The translations under genes were made by a program, and so were the position numbers. A DNA stretch of 36,930 bases, from NCBI RefSeq assembly GCF_946187725.1, contig NZ_CAMHSK010000030.1, positions 1 to 36,930 on the forward strand, written 5' to 3'. Within the stretch, counting starts at the first letter, position 1; each line of letters begins with the position of its first letter. Of the stretch, positions 1 through 7,425 are shown piece by piece. This DNA comes from an uncultured Treponema sp. (lineage in GTDB: Bacteria > Spirochaetota > Spirochaetia > Treponematales > Treponemataceae). The notes under the pieces are model-generated. The model did no database searches and was not told the DNA's origin. It saw nothing but the letters and a program-made list of their open reading frames with translations.

Positions 1-657
1 CAGCCAATGGTTGAGAACCCACCAAAACCACAGGTTGCTATCATCGGTGGTGCAAAAGTTTCTTCAAAAATCGCTGTTTTGGAAAGCCTCTTGAAGAACG
101 CTTCTGCCCTCGTTATCGGTGGTGGTATGGCTTACACATTCCTCAAAGCACAGGGTCACAAAGTTGGTATCTCTTTGGTTGAGGACGACTTCATCGATAC
201 AGCAAAAAAATTGCTCGCAGATGCAGCTGCTAAAGGCGTTAAAATCGTTCTCCCAGTTGACCATGTTGCAGCAGACAAATTCGATGCTAACGCAACTCCA
301 GTTGCAGTTGACGGCGTAGATATCCCTGACAATCTCATGGCTATGGATGTTGGTCCAAAGACAATCGCTCTTTATACAGAAGTTCTCTCAACAGCTAAAT
401 CAGTTGTATGGAACGGACCGGTCGGCGTATTTGAATTCGACGCATTCGCAAAAGGTACGGCAACAGTTGCTCAGCTCGTTGCAGACGCAACAGGTCGTGG
501 TGCTATGACGGTTGTTGGTGGCGGTGACTCAGTTGCAGCCGTAAACAAATTCCACCTTGCAGACAAAATGAGCCACGTATCAACAGGTGGCGGCGCAAGC
601 CTTGAGTTCCTCGAAGGAAAAACACTCCCAGGCATTGCAATTCTTGCTACGAAGTAG
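1..657 (+). CDS. pgk: Phosphoglycerate kinase, C-terminal part (5' end outside window)
   Basis: Phosphoglycerate kinase transfers phosphate between 1,3-bisphosphoglycerate and ADP in glycolysis. The frame is open from base 1, so only about 218 residues of a protein normally near 400 are present. Visible signatures are the [13 protein letters not shown] segment after the hinge, the WNGPVGVFE motif, and the nucleotide-binding GGGDSVAAV followed by [14 protein letters not shown] near the C-terminus. It lies directly upstream of tpiA in the same direction, a common glycolytic pairing. The last codons (ILATK, stop) are partly echoed downstream: an 11-base direct repeat, ATTCTTGCTAC, occurs at 640-650 inside the gene and at 692-702 after it. 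This suggests that the 3' end was rearranged when the following repeat element arrived. Confidence 0.96.
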   Translation, partial: QPMVENPPKPQVAIIGGAKVSSKIAVLESLLKNASALVIGGGMAYTFLKAQGHKVGISLVEDDFIDTAKKLLADAAAKGVKIVLPVDHVAADKFDANATPVAVDGVDIPDNLMAMDVGPKTIALYTEVLSTAKSVVWNGPVGVFEFDAFAKGTATVAQLVADATGRGAMTVVGGGDSVAAVNKFHLADKMSHVSTGGGASLEFLEGKTLPGIAILATK

Positions 658-702
658 AAAGAATTGCCAAGGTCGCGCAAGCGGCCGATGCATTCTTGCT
701 AC
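640..702. repeat. 11-bp direct repeat flanking a hairpin at the pgk 3' end
   Basis: ATTCTTGCTAC occurs at 640-650 (last pgk codons) and again at 692-702. Between them, GGTCGC and GCGGCC close a GCAA loop (671-686). The layout suggests a target-site-like or slippage duplication next to palindromic element A. It could also be chance within an expanded spacer. Confidence 0.5.
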
Positions 703-710
703 AAAATAAA

Positions 711-793
711 GCAGGCGTTGCGGGCGGCGTTTGAGCCCGTTGGAAGGGGTAGCGCGCAACAAAGTGCGCGCGCAGGGGGAGACTTCCCCCTCC
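711..793. repeat. Composite palindromic element, copy A (pgk-tpiA spacer)
   Basis: This G+C-rich stretch is a row of short hairpins: CGGGC/GCCCG, then GCGCGC around an AACAAAG loop, and last the hallmark AGGGGGAGACTTCCCCCT. The second half (about 745-793) closely matches copy D inside the DUF554 gene (about 29624-29672) and shares the GGGTA...GGGGGAGACTTCCCCC skeleton with copies B and C. The tpiA ribosome binding site follows directly, so the element lies in the pgk-tpiA mRNA leader and could act as a processing or attenuation structure. Confidence 0.8.
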
Positions 794-816
794 TTAATTT
801 ATTTTAGGAGAAAATT

Positions 817-1575
817 ATGGCACGGACAAAATATGTTGCTGGTAACTGGAAAATGAACATGGACAAAGCTGGTGCTGTTGCCCTTGCTCAGGGATTGGTT
901 GAGAGCCTCAAAGGTCTCAATGCAAAATACATGATTGCACCGCCTTTCGTATATCTTGACGCTGTTTCTCAGGTCGTAAAAGGTTCAAACATCATTCTTG
1001 GTGCTCAGAACATGACTGTAACAGACAATGGTGCACACACAGGTGCTATTTCATGGACAATGCTCAAAGATTTGGGTGTTGAAACTGTAATCCTCGGTCA
1101 CTCAGAGCGCCGTGATGAGTTCAATGAGAGCGACAAGCTTATCAACGAAAAGGTTCACAAGGCAATTGACAACGGTCTTGATGTTGTTCTTTGTATCGGT
1201 GAGCTTTACTCACAGCGTGTTGCAGGCGTTACAAACCAGATTTGTGAGAATCAGGTAACTGAAGACTTGGCTGGCCTTACAGAAGCTCAGCTTGCACATG
1301 TATCAATCGCTTACGAACCGGTTTGGGCTATCGGAACTGGAAAAACTGCTACTCCGGCAGAAGCACAGGAAGTTCATGCTTTCGTTCGTGGCGTTATTGC
1401 TCGCCTTTACAGCCAGAAAGCTGCTGATGAGATTAAAATTCTCTACGGTGGTTCAATGAATGACGGCAATGCAGAAGAGCTCCTTGCTCAAGCTGACATC
1501 GACGGTGGTTTGATTGGCGGTGCTTCTCTTAAAGTAGACAAGTTCACTACAATCTGTAAATTCGCTTCAAAATAA
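817..1575 (+). CDS. tpiA: Triosephosphate isomerase
   Basis: This enzyme interconverts dihydroxyacetone phosphate and glyceraldehyde 3-phosphate in the cytoplasm. It has 252 residues, the usual length. The catalytic residues are in place: Lys12 in NWKMN, His95 in GHSERR, Glu167 in AYEPVWAIGTGKTA, and the phosphate-binding GGS and GGASL loops near the C-terminus. The ATG at 817 follows an AGGAG site. It is the second gene of a pgk-tpiA unit, separated from pgk by palindromic element A. A strong intrinsic terminator follows. Confidence 0.98.
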   Translation: MARTKYVAGNWKMNMDKAGAVALAQGLVESLKGLNAKYMIAPPFVYLDAVSQVVKGSNIILGAQNMTVTDNGAHTGAISWTMLKDLGVETVILGHSERRDEFNESDKLINEKVHKAIDNGLDVVLCIGELYSQRVAGVTNQICENQVTEDLAGLTEAQLAHVSIAYEPVWAIGTGKTATPAEAQEVHAFVRGVIARLYSQKAADEIKILYGGSMNDGNAEELLAQADIDGGLIGGASLKVDKFTTICKFASK

Positions 1576-1599
1576 GCTTTCAGTTTATAAAATGAACGG

Positions 1600-1636
1600 A
1601 AGGACTGTCCAAAATGAATAGGGCAGTCCTTTTTTA
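1600..1636 (+). terminator. Intrinsic terminator after tpiA
   Basis: AAGGACTGTCC (from 1600) pairs with GGGCAGTCCTT (to 1631), and a T-run follows immediately. This is a standard rho-independent terminator closing the pgk-tpiA unit. Confidence 0.9.
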
Positions 1637-1709
1637 GTTTTAATATAGAAAAAAATCATGGAAAGCGTGATTAATTCAATCGAGAAATGCTCATTATTAT
1701 TTATCTTCC

Positions 1710-1738
1710 TTGACTATAATCTTACTTTTTTATAAAAT
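1710..1738 (+). promoter_or_regulatory. Predicted sigma-70 type promoter for secG
   Basis: TTGACT (1710-1715) is followed 17 bp later by TAAAAT (1733-1738) in a very AT-rich spacer after the tpiA terminator. It is the only good candidate before secG. Confidence 0.6.
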
Positions 1739-1782
1739 ATTTTCTACTTATTTCAAATTGTGTTCATTCTTTGGAGAAAAAA

Positions 1783-2187
1783 ATGGATTCTATTATTAAA
1801 GGCGTACTTTTAGTTGCATTCGTAGTTATTTGTGTTCTTCTTGTTCTTCTTGTTCTTGTACAGGATCAGGATAACAGTGGCATGGGCGGATTGCTCGGTG
1901 GTGGAAACTCTGCTGCATTCGGTTCACACTCTGCTTCTGTTCTCACGAAAGCAACTGTTGTTTTTGTTGTTTTGTTCTTTGTCGTTACTTTCGCAATTGC
2001 AAAGGTTCTTCCTACAAAATCTGACTCAAATGATGCAGATATGCGTGCTGCGGCTGAAGCTAGCGGTGCTGTAATGGAAGACAAAGGCGTTGCTCCAGAA
2101 GCTTCTGACGGTAAGTGGTGGGATGATTCTGCTAAGGCAGAGACTACAGAAACTGCTGCTGAAATTTCAGAAGCTGCTGCAAACTAA
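1783..2187 (+). CDS. secG: Preprotein translocase subunit SecG
   Basis: SecG is a small membrane partner of the SecYEG export channel. The 134-residue product has one hydrophobic helix at about residues 4-27, a glycine-rich cytoplasmic loop (GMGGLLGGGNSAAFGSHSAS) typical of SecG, and a second helix at about 55-75. An acidic, alanine-rich tail of about 55 residues follows, longer than in most SecG proteins. The start was placed at the ATG at 1783 because the earlier in-frame TTG (1771) overlaps the GGAG ribosome binding site that serves this ATG. It has its own promoter and stands between the glycolytic pair and the V-ATPase operon. Confidence 0.92.
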   Translation: MDSIIKGVLLVAFVVICVLLVLLVLVQDQDNSGMGGLLGGGNSAAFGSHSASVLTKATVVFVVLFFVVTFAIAKVLPTKSDSNDADMRAAAEASGAVMEDKGVAPEASDGKWWDDSAKAETTETAAEISEAAAN

Positions 2188-2218
2188 AATCTGTTTATTA
2201 ACAACTGAAATTGTTGGA

Positions 2219-2244
2219 GTCTGACCGAGCTTTTTGGTCAGACT
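2219..2244. repeat. Perfect 9-bp inverted repeat in the 5' leader of the EIIA gene
   Basis: AGTCTGACC (2219-2227) and GGTCAGACT (2236-2244) form a strong hairpin. No T-run follows it on either strand, so it is not a canonical terminator. It could be an operator or an mRNA-stabilising hairpin at the head of the EIIA/V-ATPase transcript. Confidence 0.6.
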
Positions 2245-2275
2245 GTAAAAAAATACTATTTAATAGAGGATGACT

Positions 2276-2743
2276 GTGGTTTTAGGCGAAGTTTTTCCAA
2301 AGGATACTATTGTCGTAGAGCTTTCAAGCACGGAAAAAGATGAACTTTTTGAGGAACTTCTTGAAACCATTTATACTCATCATCCTGTCTTTGATAAGGC
2401 TCAGGCTCTTCATGTTCTTAATGAGCGTGAGTCTAAAATGACTACCGGAATCATGCATTCAGTTGGTCTGCCTCATGCCCTCATTCCTTCTATGAAAGGC
2501 TCAATTGGTGCAATCGGAATTTCAAAGGCTGGAATTGACTATGCATCTTTAGACAATGCCCCTGTTCATGTCGTGTTTATGATAATAGGTTCAGATAATG
2601 ATACCGAGCGACATATTCAGATTCTGAAGCAGCTGGCATCTGTCCTTCAAATCAAAAATTTTGTCCAGAATATTCTTTCATTAAAAACTGCATCTGAGGT
2701 ATACAATTTTATTTGCTCATCCGAAGAATCTTTGATACAATAG
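2276..2743 (+). CDS. PTS EIIA type-2 (PtsN/FruA-like) domain protein
   Basis: This is a stand-alone phosphotransferase EIIA domain of the fructose/mannitol (PtsN) type, about 155 residues. It has the ERESKMTTGIMHSVGLPHA stretch, in which the phosphorylatable histidine is the His of GLPHA (residue 67 from the GTG start). The first ATG (2270) touches the GAGG site with no spacer, so the GTG at 2276 with about 6 nt spacing is the better start. No EIIB or EIIC gene is nearby. The next gene, V-ATPase subunit G/H, begins 30 bp later with no terminator, so the gene probably heads the ATPase operon. The sequence supports the fold. A regulatory role in energy or ion balance is inference. Confidence 0.85.
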   Translation: MVLGEVFPKDTIVVELSSTEKDELFEELLETIYTHHPVFDKAQALHVLNERESKMTTGIMHSVGLPHALIPSMKGSIGAIGISKAGIDYASLDNAPVHVVFMIIGSDNDTERHIQILKQLASVLQIKNFVQNILSLKTASEVYNFICSSEESLIQ

Positions 2744-2773
2744 AACATATCGTACAGATAATCGAGGTGAATA

Positions 2774-3082
2774 ATGTCTGAAAGGGAAGTAAATACAATC
2801 ACACATCTTTTGGAGGTTGAACAGAGTGCTTCTGCGCTCACTTTCCAGGCTCAGGAAAAGGCTGACAAAAAAATTGCTGCTGCAAAACTTCAGGCAGATT
2901 CTGAATTCCAGTCAGCTTACACGAAACTTGTTGCGGATTTTGAAAAATCCTATAACGAAAAAATCTCATCTCTTGAAGAGTCTAAAAATCAGAAGTTGTC
3001 CGAGTACAAAACAAAAATAATGGCTTCGGCACAAGACAAAGCTGCTTTTAATTCTTATCTAGATTCCGTTCTTTTTGCGTGA
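2774..3082 (+). CDS. V-type ATPase subunit G/H (peripheral stalk coiled coil)
   Basis: This 102-residue, highly charged, Ala/Lys/Glu-rich protein is predicted to form one long coiled coil (residues about 10-85) with no membrane segment. Size, composition and position at the start of the operon match the G/H (AhaH/NtpF) subunit, which pairs with subunit E in the peripheral stalk linking membrane subunit I to the A3B3 head. The ATG at 2774 has a GAGGTG site. The subunit evolves fast, so identification rests on context as much as on sequence. It ends 16 bp before the start of subunit C. Confidence 0.8.
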   Translation: MSEREVNTITHLLEVEQSASALTFQAQEKADKKIAAAKLQADSEFQSAYTKLVADFEKSYNEKISSLEESKNQKLSEYKTKIMASAQDKAAFNSYLDSVLFA

Positions 3083-3098
3083 ATTATGGGGGCGGGTA

Positions 3099-3968
3099 AT
3101 GGGCGCTTTGGACAGGTCTGCGGCTTCAAGTTTTGTTTATGCGAAGGCAAGCGGTCTTCTTTCAAAATCTTTCGTAGGTGATAATGCAGGTAAACTCTTT
3201 TCCGTTCAGTCGCTGAGGGAGCTTTATACACTCCTTTTCGGCGGCGAAGTTCCTTCTGTTCCCGAAGTTCTTCTTTCAAAAGAAATTGAGGTTAAGGCTG
3301 AACAGAGATTCCTTGCGCAGTATAAAAGTCTTCTTAATGAATTTGAAAATCCTTCTCCGATTCTTTCTGAAATCATAAAATTCTACGAATATGAAATATC
3401 AGATGACTTTGGCGGTGAAAAAGACCGTGAGCAGATCATGTCTCTTTGGCACGCTGTTTCTTCGTTGAAGGGGGCTGACCGTGCAAATCTTGCCCAGCTG
3501 TATAAAATGGAAATTTCCTTTAAGAATATTCTCTGGGTTCTCCGTCTGAAAGTCTATTATCATTTTTCGCCAGAGGAAATTTTAGATCAGCTTGTTTATG
3601 CCGATGATTCAAGGCCAAAAGATGATATTCTTGCCCGTGAGGCACTTTCAATTATTAACAATGATATTGCTTCTTATGATGACTGGAAAAAGTGGAAATA
3701 TGCGCAGTTTCTGAATCCTCATGAAGAAGGCGTGATTTGGGAAATCGATCCATGCTGGATTGAGCGTGCCTTAAAGCATTATCTTTCAAAGGCTTACAGA
3801 AGATTTTTCCATAAAGATCCGATGAGTGTGACAAGTTTGGTTTCATGGTTTAGAATAAAGCAGTACGAACTTAATTGCATTCGCTCTGTGGCAGAAGGGC
3901 TTCGTCTTGGTGTTGAATCAGATAAAGTCATGGAAATTGCGGGATATTCTTCCGCACAGAATGCGTAG
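3099..3968 (+). CDS. atpC: V-type ATPase subunit C (d/AC39-like)
   Basis: This is the funnel-shaped subunit that connects the membrane rotor ring to the D/F central shaft. The 289-residue product is soluble, helix-rich and acidic, with the N-terminal pattern SFVYAKASGLLSKSFVG typical of the AC39/NtpC family (GxxxxK...L motifs). The ATG at 3099 follows a G-rich site (GGGGGCGGG). The upstream in-frame TTG at 3075 lies within the previous gene and has no site. Its stop abuts the next gene's ribosome binding site, as expected in a tightly coupled operon. Confidence 0.85.
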   Translation: MGALDRSAASSFVYAKASGLLSKSFVGDNAGKLFSVQSLRELYTLLFGGEVPSVPEVLLSKEIEVKAEQRFLAQYKSLLNEFENPSPILSEIIKFYEYEISDDFGGEKDREQIMSLWHAVSSLKGADRANLAQLYKMEISFKNILWVLRLKVYYHFSPEEILDQLVYADDSRPKDDILAREALSIINNDIASYDDWKKWKYAQFLNPHEEGVIWEIDPCWIERALKHYLSKAYRRFFHKDPMSVTSLVSWFRIKQYELNCIRSVAEGLRLGVESDKVMEIAGYSSAQNA

Positions 3969-3979
3969 TGGGGGTTAAA

Positions 3980-5953
3980 ATGGCTAGAACTACATCAATG
4001 AACCTTGTTGAGCTGATGGTCATGAAAGATGATATTGGCTCTGTTCTTGAATTTTTGGGCAAAAAAGGGAATTTCCAGTTTCAGACTCATAAATCCTCTG
4101 GTTCAGACGAAAAACTTGAAAATCAAGAGCGCGATTTGTTTCTGAAACTTCAGGATGCGCGTTCTTTCCTTAATATAGAAGATATTGATTCTGCATTCGT
4201 TGCTTCGGCTTCTTGTGCGGCTGCTGAAGACCGAAAGACTGCCGAAAAATTTATTGCTGATGTAGAGGAACTGAAAAAGCGCCAGGCACTTGCGACTGAA
4301 GAACTTAAACGGGTTCAGGAATCAAAAGAAGAGGCTGAATCTTTTAAGAATCTCAAGGTTCCTTTTTCTGAATTGGATCATCTTTCATTTCTTTCTATTA
4401 AAATCGGTAAAATCGATCCGAATGTCTTTGAGGACTTGAATTTTTCTGTTGGAAACAGGGCAATCATTGTTCCGCTTGGTGACGATAAATCGAAAATCAT
4501 GGCGGCTAGTTCCAAAAAAGCACGATTTTCACTCGATACAGAATTGAAAAAATACGGATTTGTGCCATTTGAGATTCCTTCAGATTTCAAGGGCGTTCCA
4601 GATGATGTTATTGAAGGCCTTGATAAAAAGCTTGCTGAGGCAAAAAAAGCACTTGATTATATCAACGAAGAGATGAACAACATGGCTCTGGCTCATACAG
4701 ATTTGCTGCGGGCTTTGCTTGCTTCTTTTGCAATTTCATCTCAAATTGTAGATGTCAAAAATAATCTTGAATCTACGAGCCTTGTATACAGAATTACCGG
4801 ATGGATTCCTGCGGCAGACTGTCATTCAATGATGAAAGAACTGGATATGCTCACTGAAGGAAGAATTGCAATCCGTGTTTACAATCCGTTTGAGGTTCCT
4901 TCGGTTTTGAACGGTACTGAACAGGTTCCAGTAAGGTTAAAGCATGGGAAGCTTGTCGGTGCTTTTGAGCGCATGATTTTCAGTTATGGCTCACCTGTTT
5001 ACGGTGCAATTGATCCTACACCTTTCGTTGCGATTTTCTTCACGATTCTTTTTGGAATCATGTTCGGTGACGCAGGACAAGGTTCGATTTTCTTACTGCT
5101 CGGTCTTTTGATGAATTTTAAGCTGATTAAGGTTGGCGGATGGAACAAATTTGCTCCTGTTTTCATGGCAATTGGCTGTTCAAGCATGATTATGGGCTTG
5201 CTTACTGGCGAATTCTTTGGAAATGAGACGATTTTGGAGCCTGTCGCAATGGCGATTACCGGACTTTTCGGGGAGCCTCATGCACCGATTCTTCATTTAA
5301 TGCCTAACGGAAGCCCACATTCAATCAAAATGATGTTTATGTTCTTTGGCTTTACCGTTGGTGTTGGATTTATAATTAACTCTATTGGTATTATCATTAA
5401 TGTAATCAATAATTTTTTGATGCATAAAGTCGGAAAAGCTCTTTTTGGTAAGAGCGGACTTTCTGGTGCAGTTTTCTTCTGGTATGTTGTTGTCATGGCG
5501 ATTCGTATCGCTTTCTTTAAATATGCTATAGGAACCTGCGATTGGATTGTAATCGGTACAACTCTCTTCCTTACAATGTTCTCAGAGCCGATTCATCGTC
5601 TTTTAGAGCATGAACGAACTGTGCTTGAGAATGGTCTTTTTGCGGCGGTGATAGAGGCTGTCGTTGAGCTGCTTGAAACTGTAATCAGCTACCTTTCAAG
5701 TACAATCAGTTTTGTCCGTGTTGGTGCTTTCGGTCTGGCGCACGCAGTTTTGGGATTCATCATCCTTACGCTTTCGGAAATGGCAGGTCCTGCTTATCTT
5801 GCAGTCATGCTTGTGGGAAATGCGATTGTCGTTGTTCTTGAGGGAATGATTGTTGCAATTCAGGTCATTCGATTGCAGTATTATGAGTTCTTCTCTAAAT
5901 TCTTCAATGAAACGGGACGGGAATTTAAACCTTTCTCGTTTGATTATAAATAA
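3980..5953 (+). CDS. atpI: V-type ATPase subunit I (membrane a-subunit)
   Basis: This is the stator membrane subunit that forms the ion half-channels. The 657-residue product has a soluble, coiled-coil-rich N-terminal half (to about residue 330) and a C-terminal half with seven to eight hydrophobic helices. Family marks include FEVPSVLNGTEQVPVRLKHG before the membrane domain, FAIFF/FGIMFGDAGQG in the first helices, and the conserved FVRVGAFGLAHA segment carrying the essential arginine near residue 580. The ATG at 3980 sits 5 nt after GGGGG. An earlier in-frame GTG (3968) overlaps the atpC stop and is less likely. Confidence 0.95.
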   Translation: MARTTSMNLVELMVMKDDIGSVLEFLGKKGNFQFQTHKSSGSDEKLENQERDLFLKLQDARSFLNIEDIDSAFVASASCAAAEDRKTAEKFIADVEELKKRQALATEELKRVQESKEEAESFKNLKVPFSELDHLSFLSIKIGKIDPNVFEDLNFSVGNRAIIVPLGDDKSKIMAASSKKARFSLDTELKKYGFVPFEIPSDFKGVPDDVIEGLDKKLAEAKKALDYINEEMNNMALAHTDLLRALLASFAISSQIVDVKNNLESTSLVYRITGWIPAADCHSMMKELDMLTEGRIAIRVYNPFEVPSVLNGTEQVPVRLKHGKLVGAFERMIFSYGSPVYGAIDPTPFVAIFFTILFGIMFGDAGQGSIFLLLGLLMNFKLIKVGGWNKFAPVFMAIGCSSMIMGLLTGEFFGNETILEPVAMAITGLFGEPHAPILHLMPNGSPHSIKMMFMFFGFTVGVGFIINSIGIIINVINNFLMHKVGKALFGKSGLSGAVFFWYVVVMAIRIAFFKYAIGTCDWIVIGTTLFLTMFSEPIHRLLEHERTVLENGLFAAVIEAVVELLETVISYLSSTISFVRVGAFGLAHAVLGFIILTLSEMAGPAYLAVMLVGNAIVVVLEGMIVAIQVIRLQYYEFFSKFFNETGREFKPFSFDYK

Positions 5954-5977
5954 ATAAGGTCATAGTGAGGTTTTGTT

Positions 5978-6346
5978 ATGAACAAAAAACTTTTGGCGAT
6001 TCTGGCTGTTCTTGCCGGTCTTTCAGTTTTTAGTGCTGCAGCACAGGATGCTGCTGCTTCTCAGAATGTTGAGGCTGCCGCTTCTACACAGTCTGTTTCT
6101 GCTCAGACAGAAGTTGCTCAGGCTGAGAAGGCTGATTCTTCTGCAATCAAGTACATCGCCGCAGGTCTTGCTGTTGGTATTGCTTGTATCGCTGGCGGTA
6201 TGGCTGTAGGTAAAATCGGTGCTGCTGCAATGGGTGCAATGAGCGAGAATGCTGAGCTTTCAGGAAAAGCTTTGCCGTTCGTAGGTCTTGCAGAAGGTAT
6301 CTGTCTTTGGGGATTCCTCGTAGCATTGCTTATCATCATTTTGTAA
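5978..6346 (+). CDS. atpK: V-type ATPase subunit K (proteolipid, rotor ring)
   Basis: This is the rotor-ring proteolipid that carries ions across the membrane. It has 122 residues: a signal-peptide-like N-terminus (MNKKLLAILAVLAGLSVFSAAA, likely cleaved near residue 22), an Ala/Gln/Ser-rich linker (about 23-55), and one pair of transmembrane helices (about 57-80 and 98-121). The ion-binding acid is Glu106 in GLAEGICLWG. One hairpin behind a signal sequence resembles the Thermus V-ATPase c subunit rather than the four-helix Enterococcus NtpK. The ion (proton or sodium) cannot be settled from the sequence alone. Confidence 0.93.
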   Translation: MNKKLLAILAVLAGLSVFSAAAQDAAASQNVEAAASTQSVSAQTEVAQAEKADSSAIKYIAAGLAVGIACIAGGMAVGKIGAAAMGAMSENAELSGKALPFVGLAEGICLWGFLVALLIIIL

Positions 6347-6350
6347 TTTT

Positions 6351-6683
6351 ATGGAATATTTTGTCATCGCAGAAAGGGAAATTATTCTCGGTTTCAAACT
6401 GGTTGGTGTTGACGGCTGTGTCGCACTTAACCGTGAAGAAGCGTTGAATGCGTTCCGTCGAGTCACTGGACTTGGCGGAACAGAAAGTGTTCCTGTCGAT
6501 GAAAGACCAAAAATCTTGATTCTGACTGAAGATGTATCTGCTATGATTGAAGATGAAGTTCTTTCATGGCAGAAAGGCAGTCAGTATCCGCTGATTGTTG
6601 AGATTCCTGGTATTCACGGTCATCTTGAAGGCAAAAAATCCCTCACAGACGCGATTCGTGAAGCCGTAGGAATTTCGGTGTAA
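6351..6683 (+). CDS. atpF: V-type ATPase subunit F (central stalk)
   Basis: This is a small central-shaft subunit that binds subunit D. The 110-residue product has the alternating alpha/beta pattern of NtpG/AtpF: MEYFVIAERE, LGFKLVGVDG, then the PKILILTEDVSAMI strand-helix and a C-terminal PLIVEIPG strand. No Shine-Dalgarno is visible. The ATG lies only 4 nt after the atpK stop, so translation is probably coupled to atpK. Confidence 0.9.
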   Translation: MEYFVIAEREIILGFKLVGVDGCVALNREEALNAFRRVTGLGGTESVPVDERPKILILTEDVSAMIEDEVLSWQKGSQYPLIVEIPGIHGHLEGKKSLTDAIREAVGISV

Positions 6684-6789
6684 TTCAAAAGGATGAGCAG
6701 AATTTAAAGGACAGATAACGACAACCAATTGAATCCTTTGAATTCTTGTGAATCCTGCTGAATTATCAAATTGTTTTTTAGGGAACAGT
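6684..6789 (+). other. AT-rich 106-bp spacer with degenerate TGAATCCT direct repeats
   Basis: Between atpF and atpE, TGAATCC or close variants recur about every 9-10 bases (roughly 6730-6765). An AGCAG-ATT motif near 6696 can pair with AATCCTGCT near 6753. No ORF is supported. This is the longest spacer in the first half of the operon and may be an mRNA processing site that tunes the higher expression of E/A/B. That role is inference. Confidence 0.35.
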
Positions 6790-7425
6790 ATGGAAGAGTT
6801 ACGATCTACTGAAATTCTTGATAAAGAGATTGAAGCTGACGCACGAAAAAAAGCAGAGAAGATTCTTGCACGGGCTGAAGAAGAAAGCACGGCAATTCTT
6901 GCGGATGTCTCTCGCCGTGTTGATGAAGCGTCAAAACAGAAAGAATTATATTATGCCGAAAAATTGTCTCTGTTCGAGAGGAGCATTGAAGAAGCTCTGC
7001 CGCTGGAAAAAGGCCGCTTCCTTGTTTCTTTTTATGATGATTCTGTTTCAAAGGCGTTTAATGAATATTTTGAAAATCTTGGTGAAGCAAAACGCCTTGC
7101 ACTTGTAGAAAAAAAACTAAGAAATTTGCCTCAACACTTGTTTGAGAAAAAAATAAATGCATTTGTTTTCGGTTTTAATCTTTCCGACGCAAAAAAAATG
7201 CTTGAAAAATCCCTCAAGAATCTTGGAGAAGTTTCTGAGGTTGTTTTTGAAAAATCCGGGGAAGAAGCCGTAAAAGGAAATGATTTCCATGAGGGCATTA
7301 TTCTTTCAAGCGATGATGGATTTGTGAAAATCCGCCTTACCATTGACCAGATTTTGCGCGAAACAAAAGATAGATGTAGCGAAGAACTTGTAAAAACATT
7401 GTTCGGGGGGAGGTTGCCTGAATGA
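6790..7425 (+). CDS. atpE: V-type ATPase subunit E (peripheral stalk)
   Basis: This is the peripheral-stalk partner of subunit G/H. The 211-residue product has an N-terminal coiled coil (about residues 8-75, rich in Ala, Glu, Lys and Arg) and a C-terminal globular domain with [21 protein letters not shown], the usual end of the family. The ATG at 6790 follows AGGGA. An upstream in-frame GTG (6748) has no site and lies in the AT-rich spacer. The stop overlaps the atpA start (ATGA). Confidence 0.9.
   Translation: MEELRSTEILDKEIEADARKKAEKILARAEEESTAILADVSRRVDEASKQKELYYAEKLSLFERSIEEALPLEKGRFLVSFYDDSVSKAFNEYFENLGEAKRLALVEKKLRNLPQHLFEKKINAFVFGFNLSDAKKMLEKSLKNLGEVSEVVFEKSGEEAVKGNDFHEGIILSSDDGFVKIRLTIDQILRETKDRCSEELVKTLFGGRLPE

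Noticed and set aside
2219..2244. Terminator after secG
   Set aside because: The hairpin is strong, but no T-run follows on either strand.
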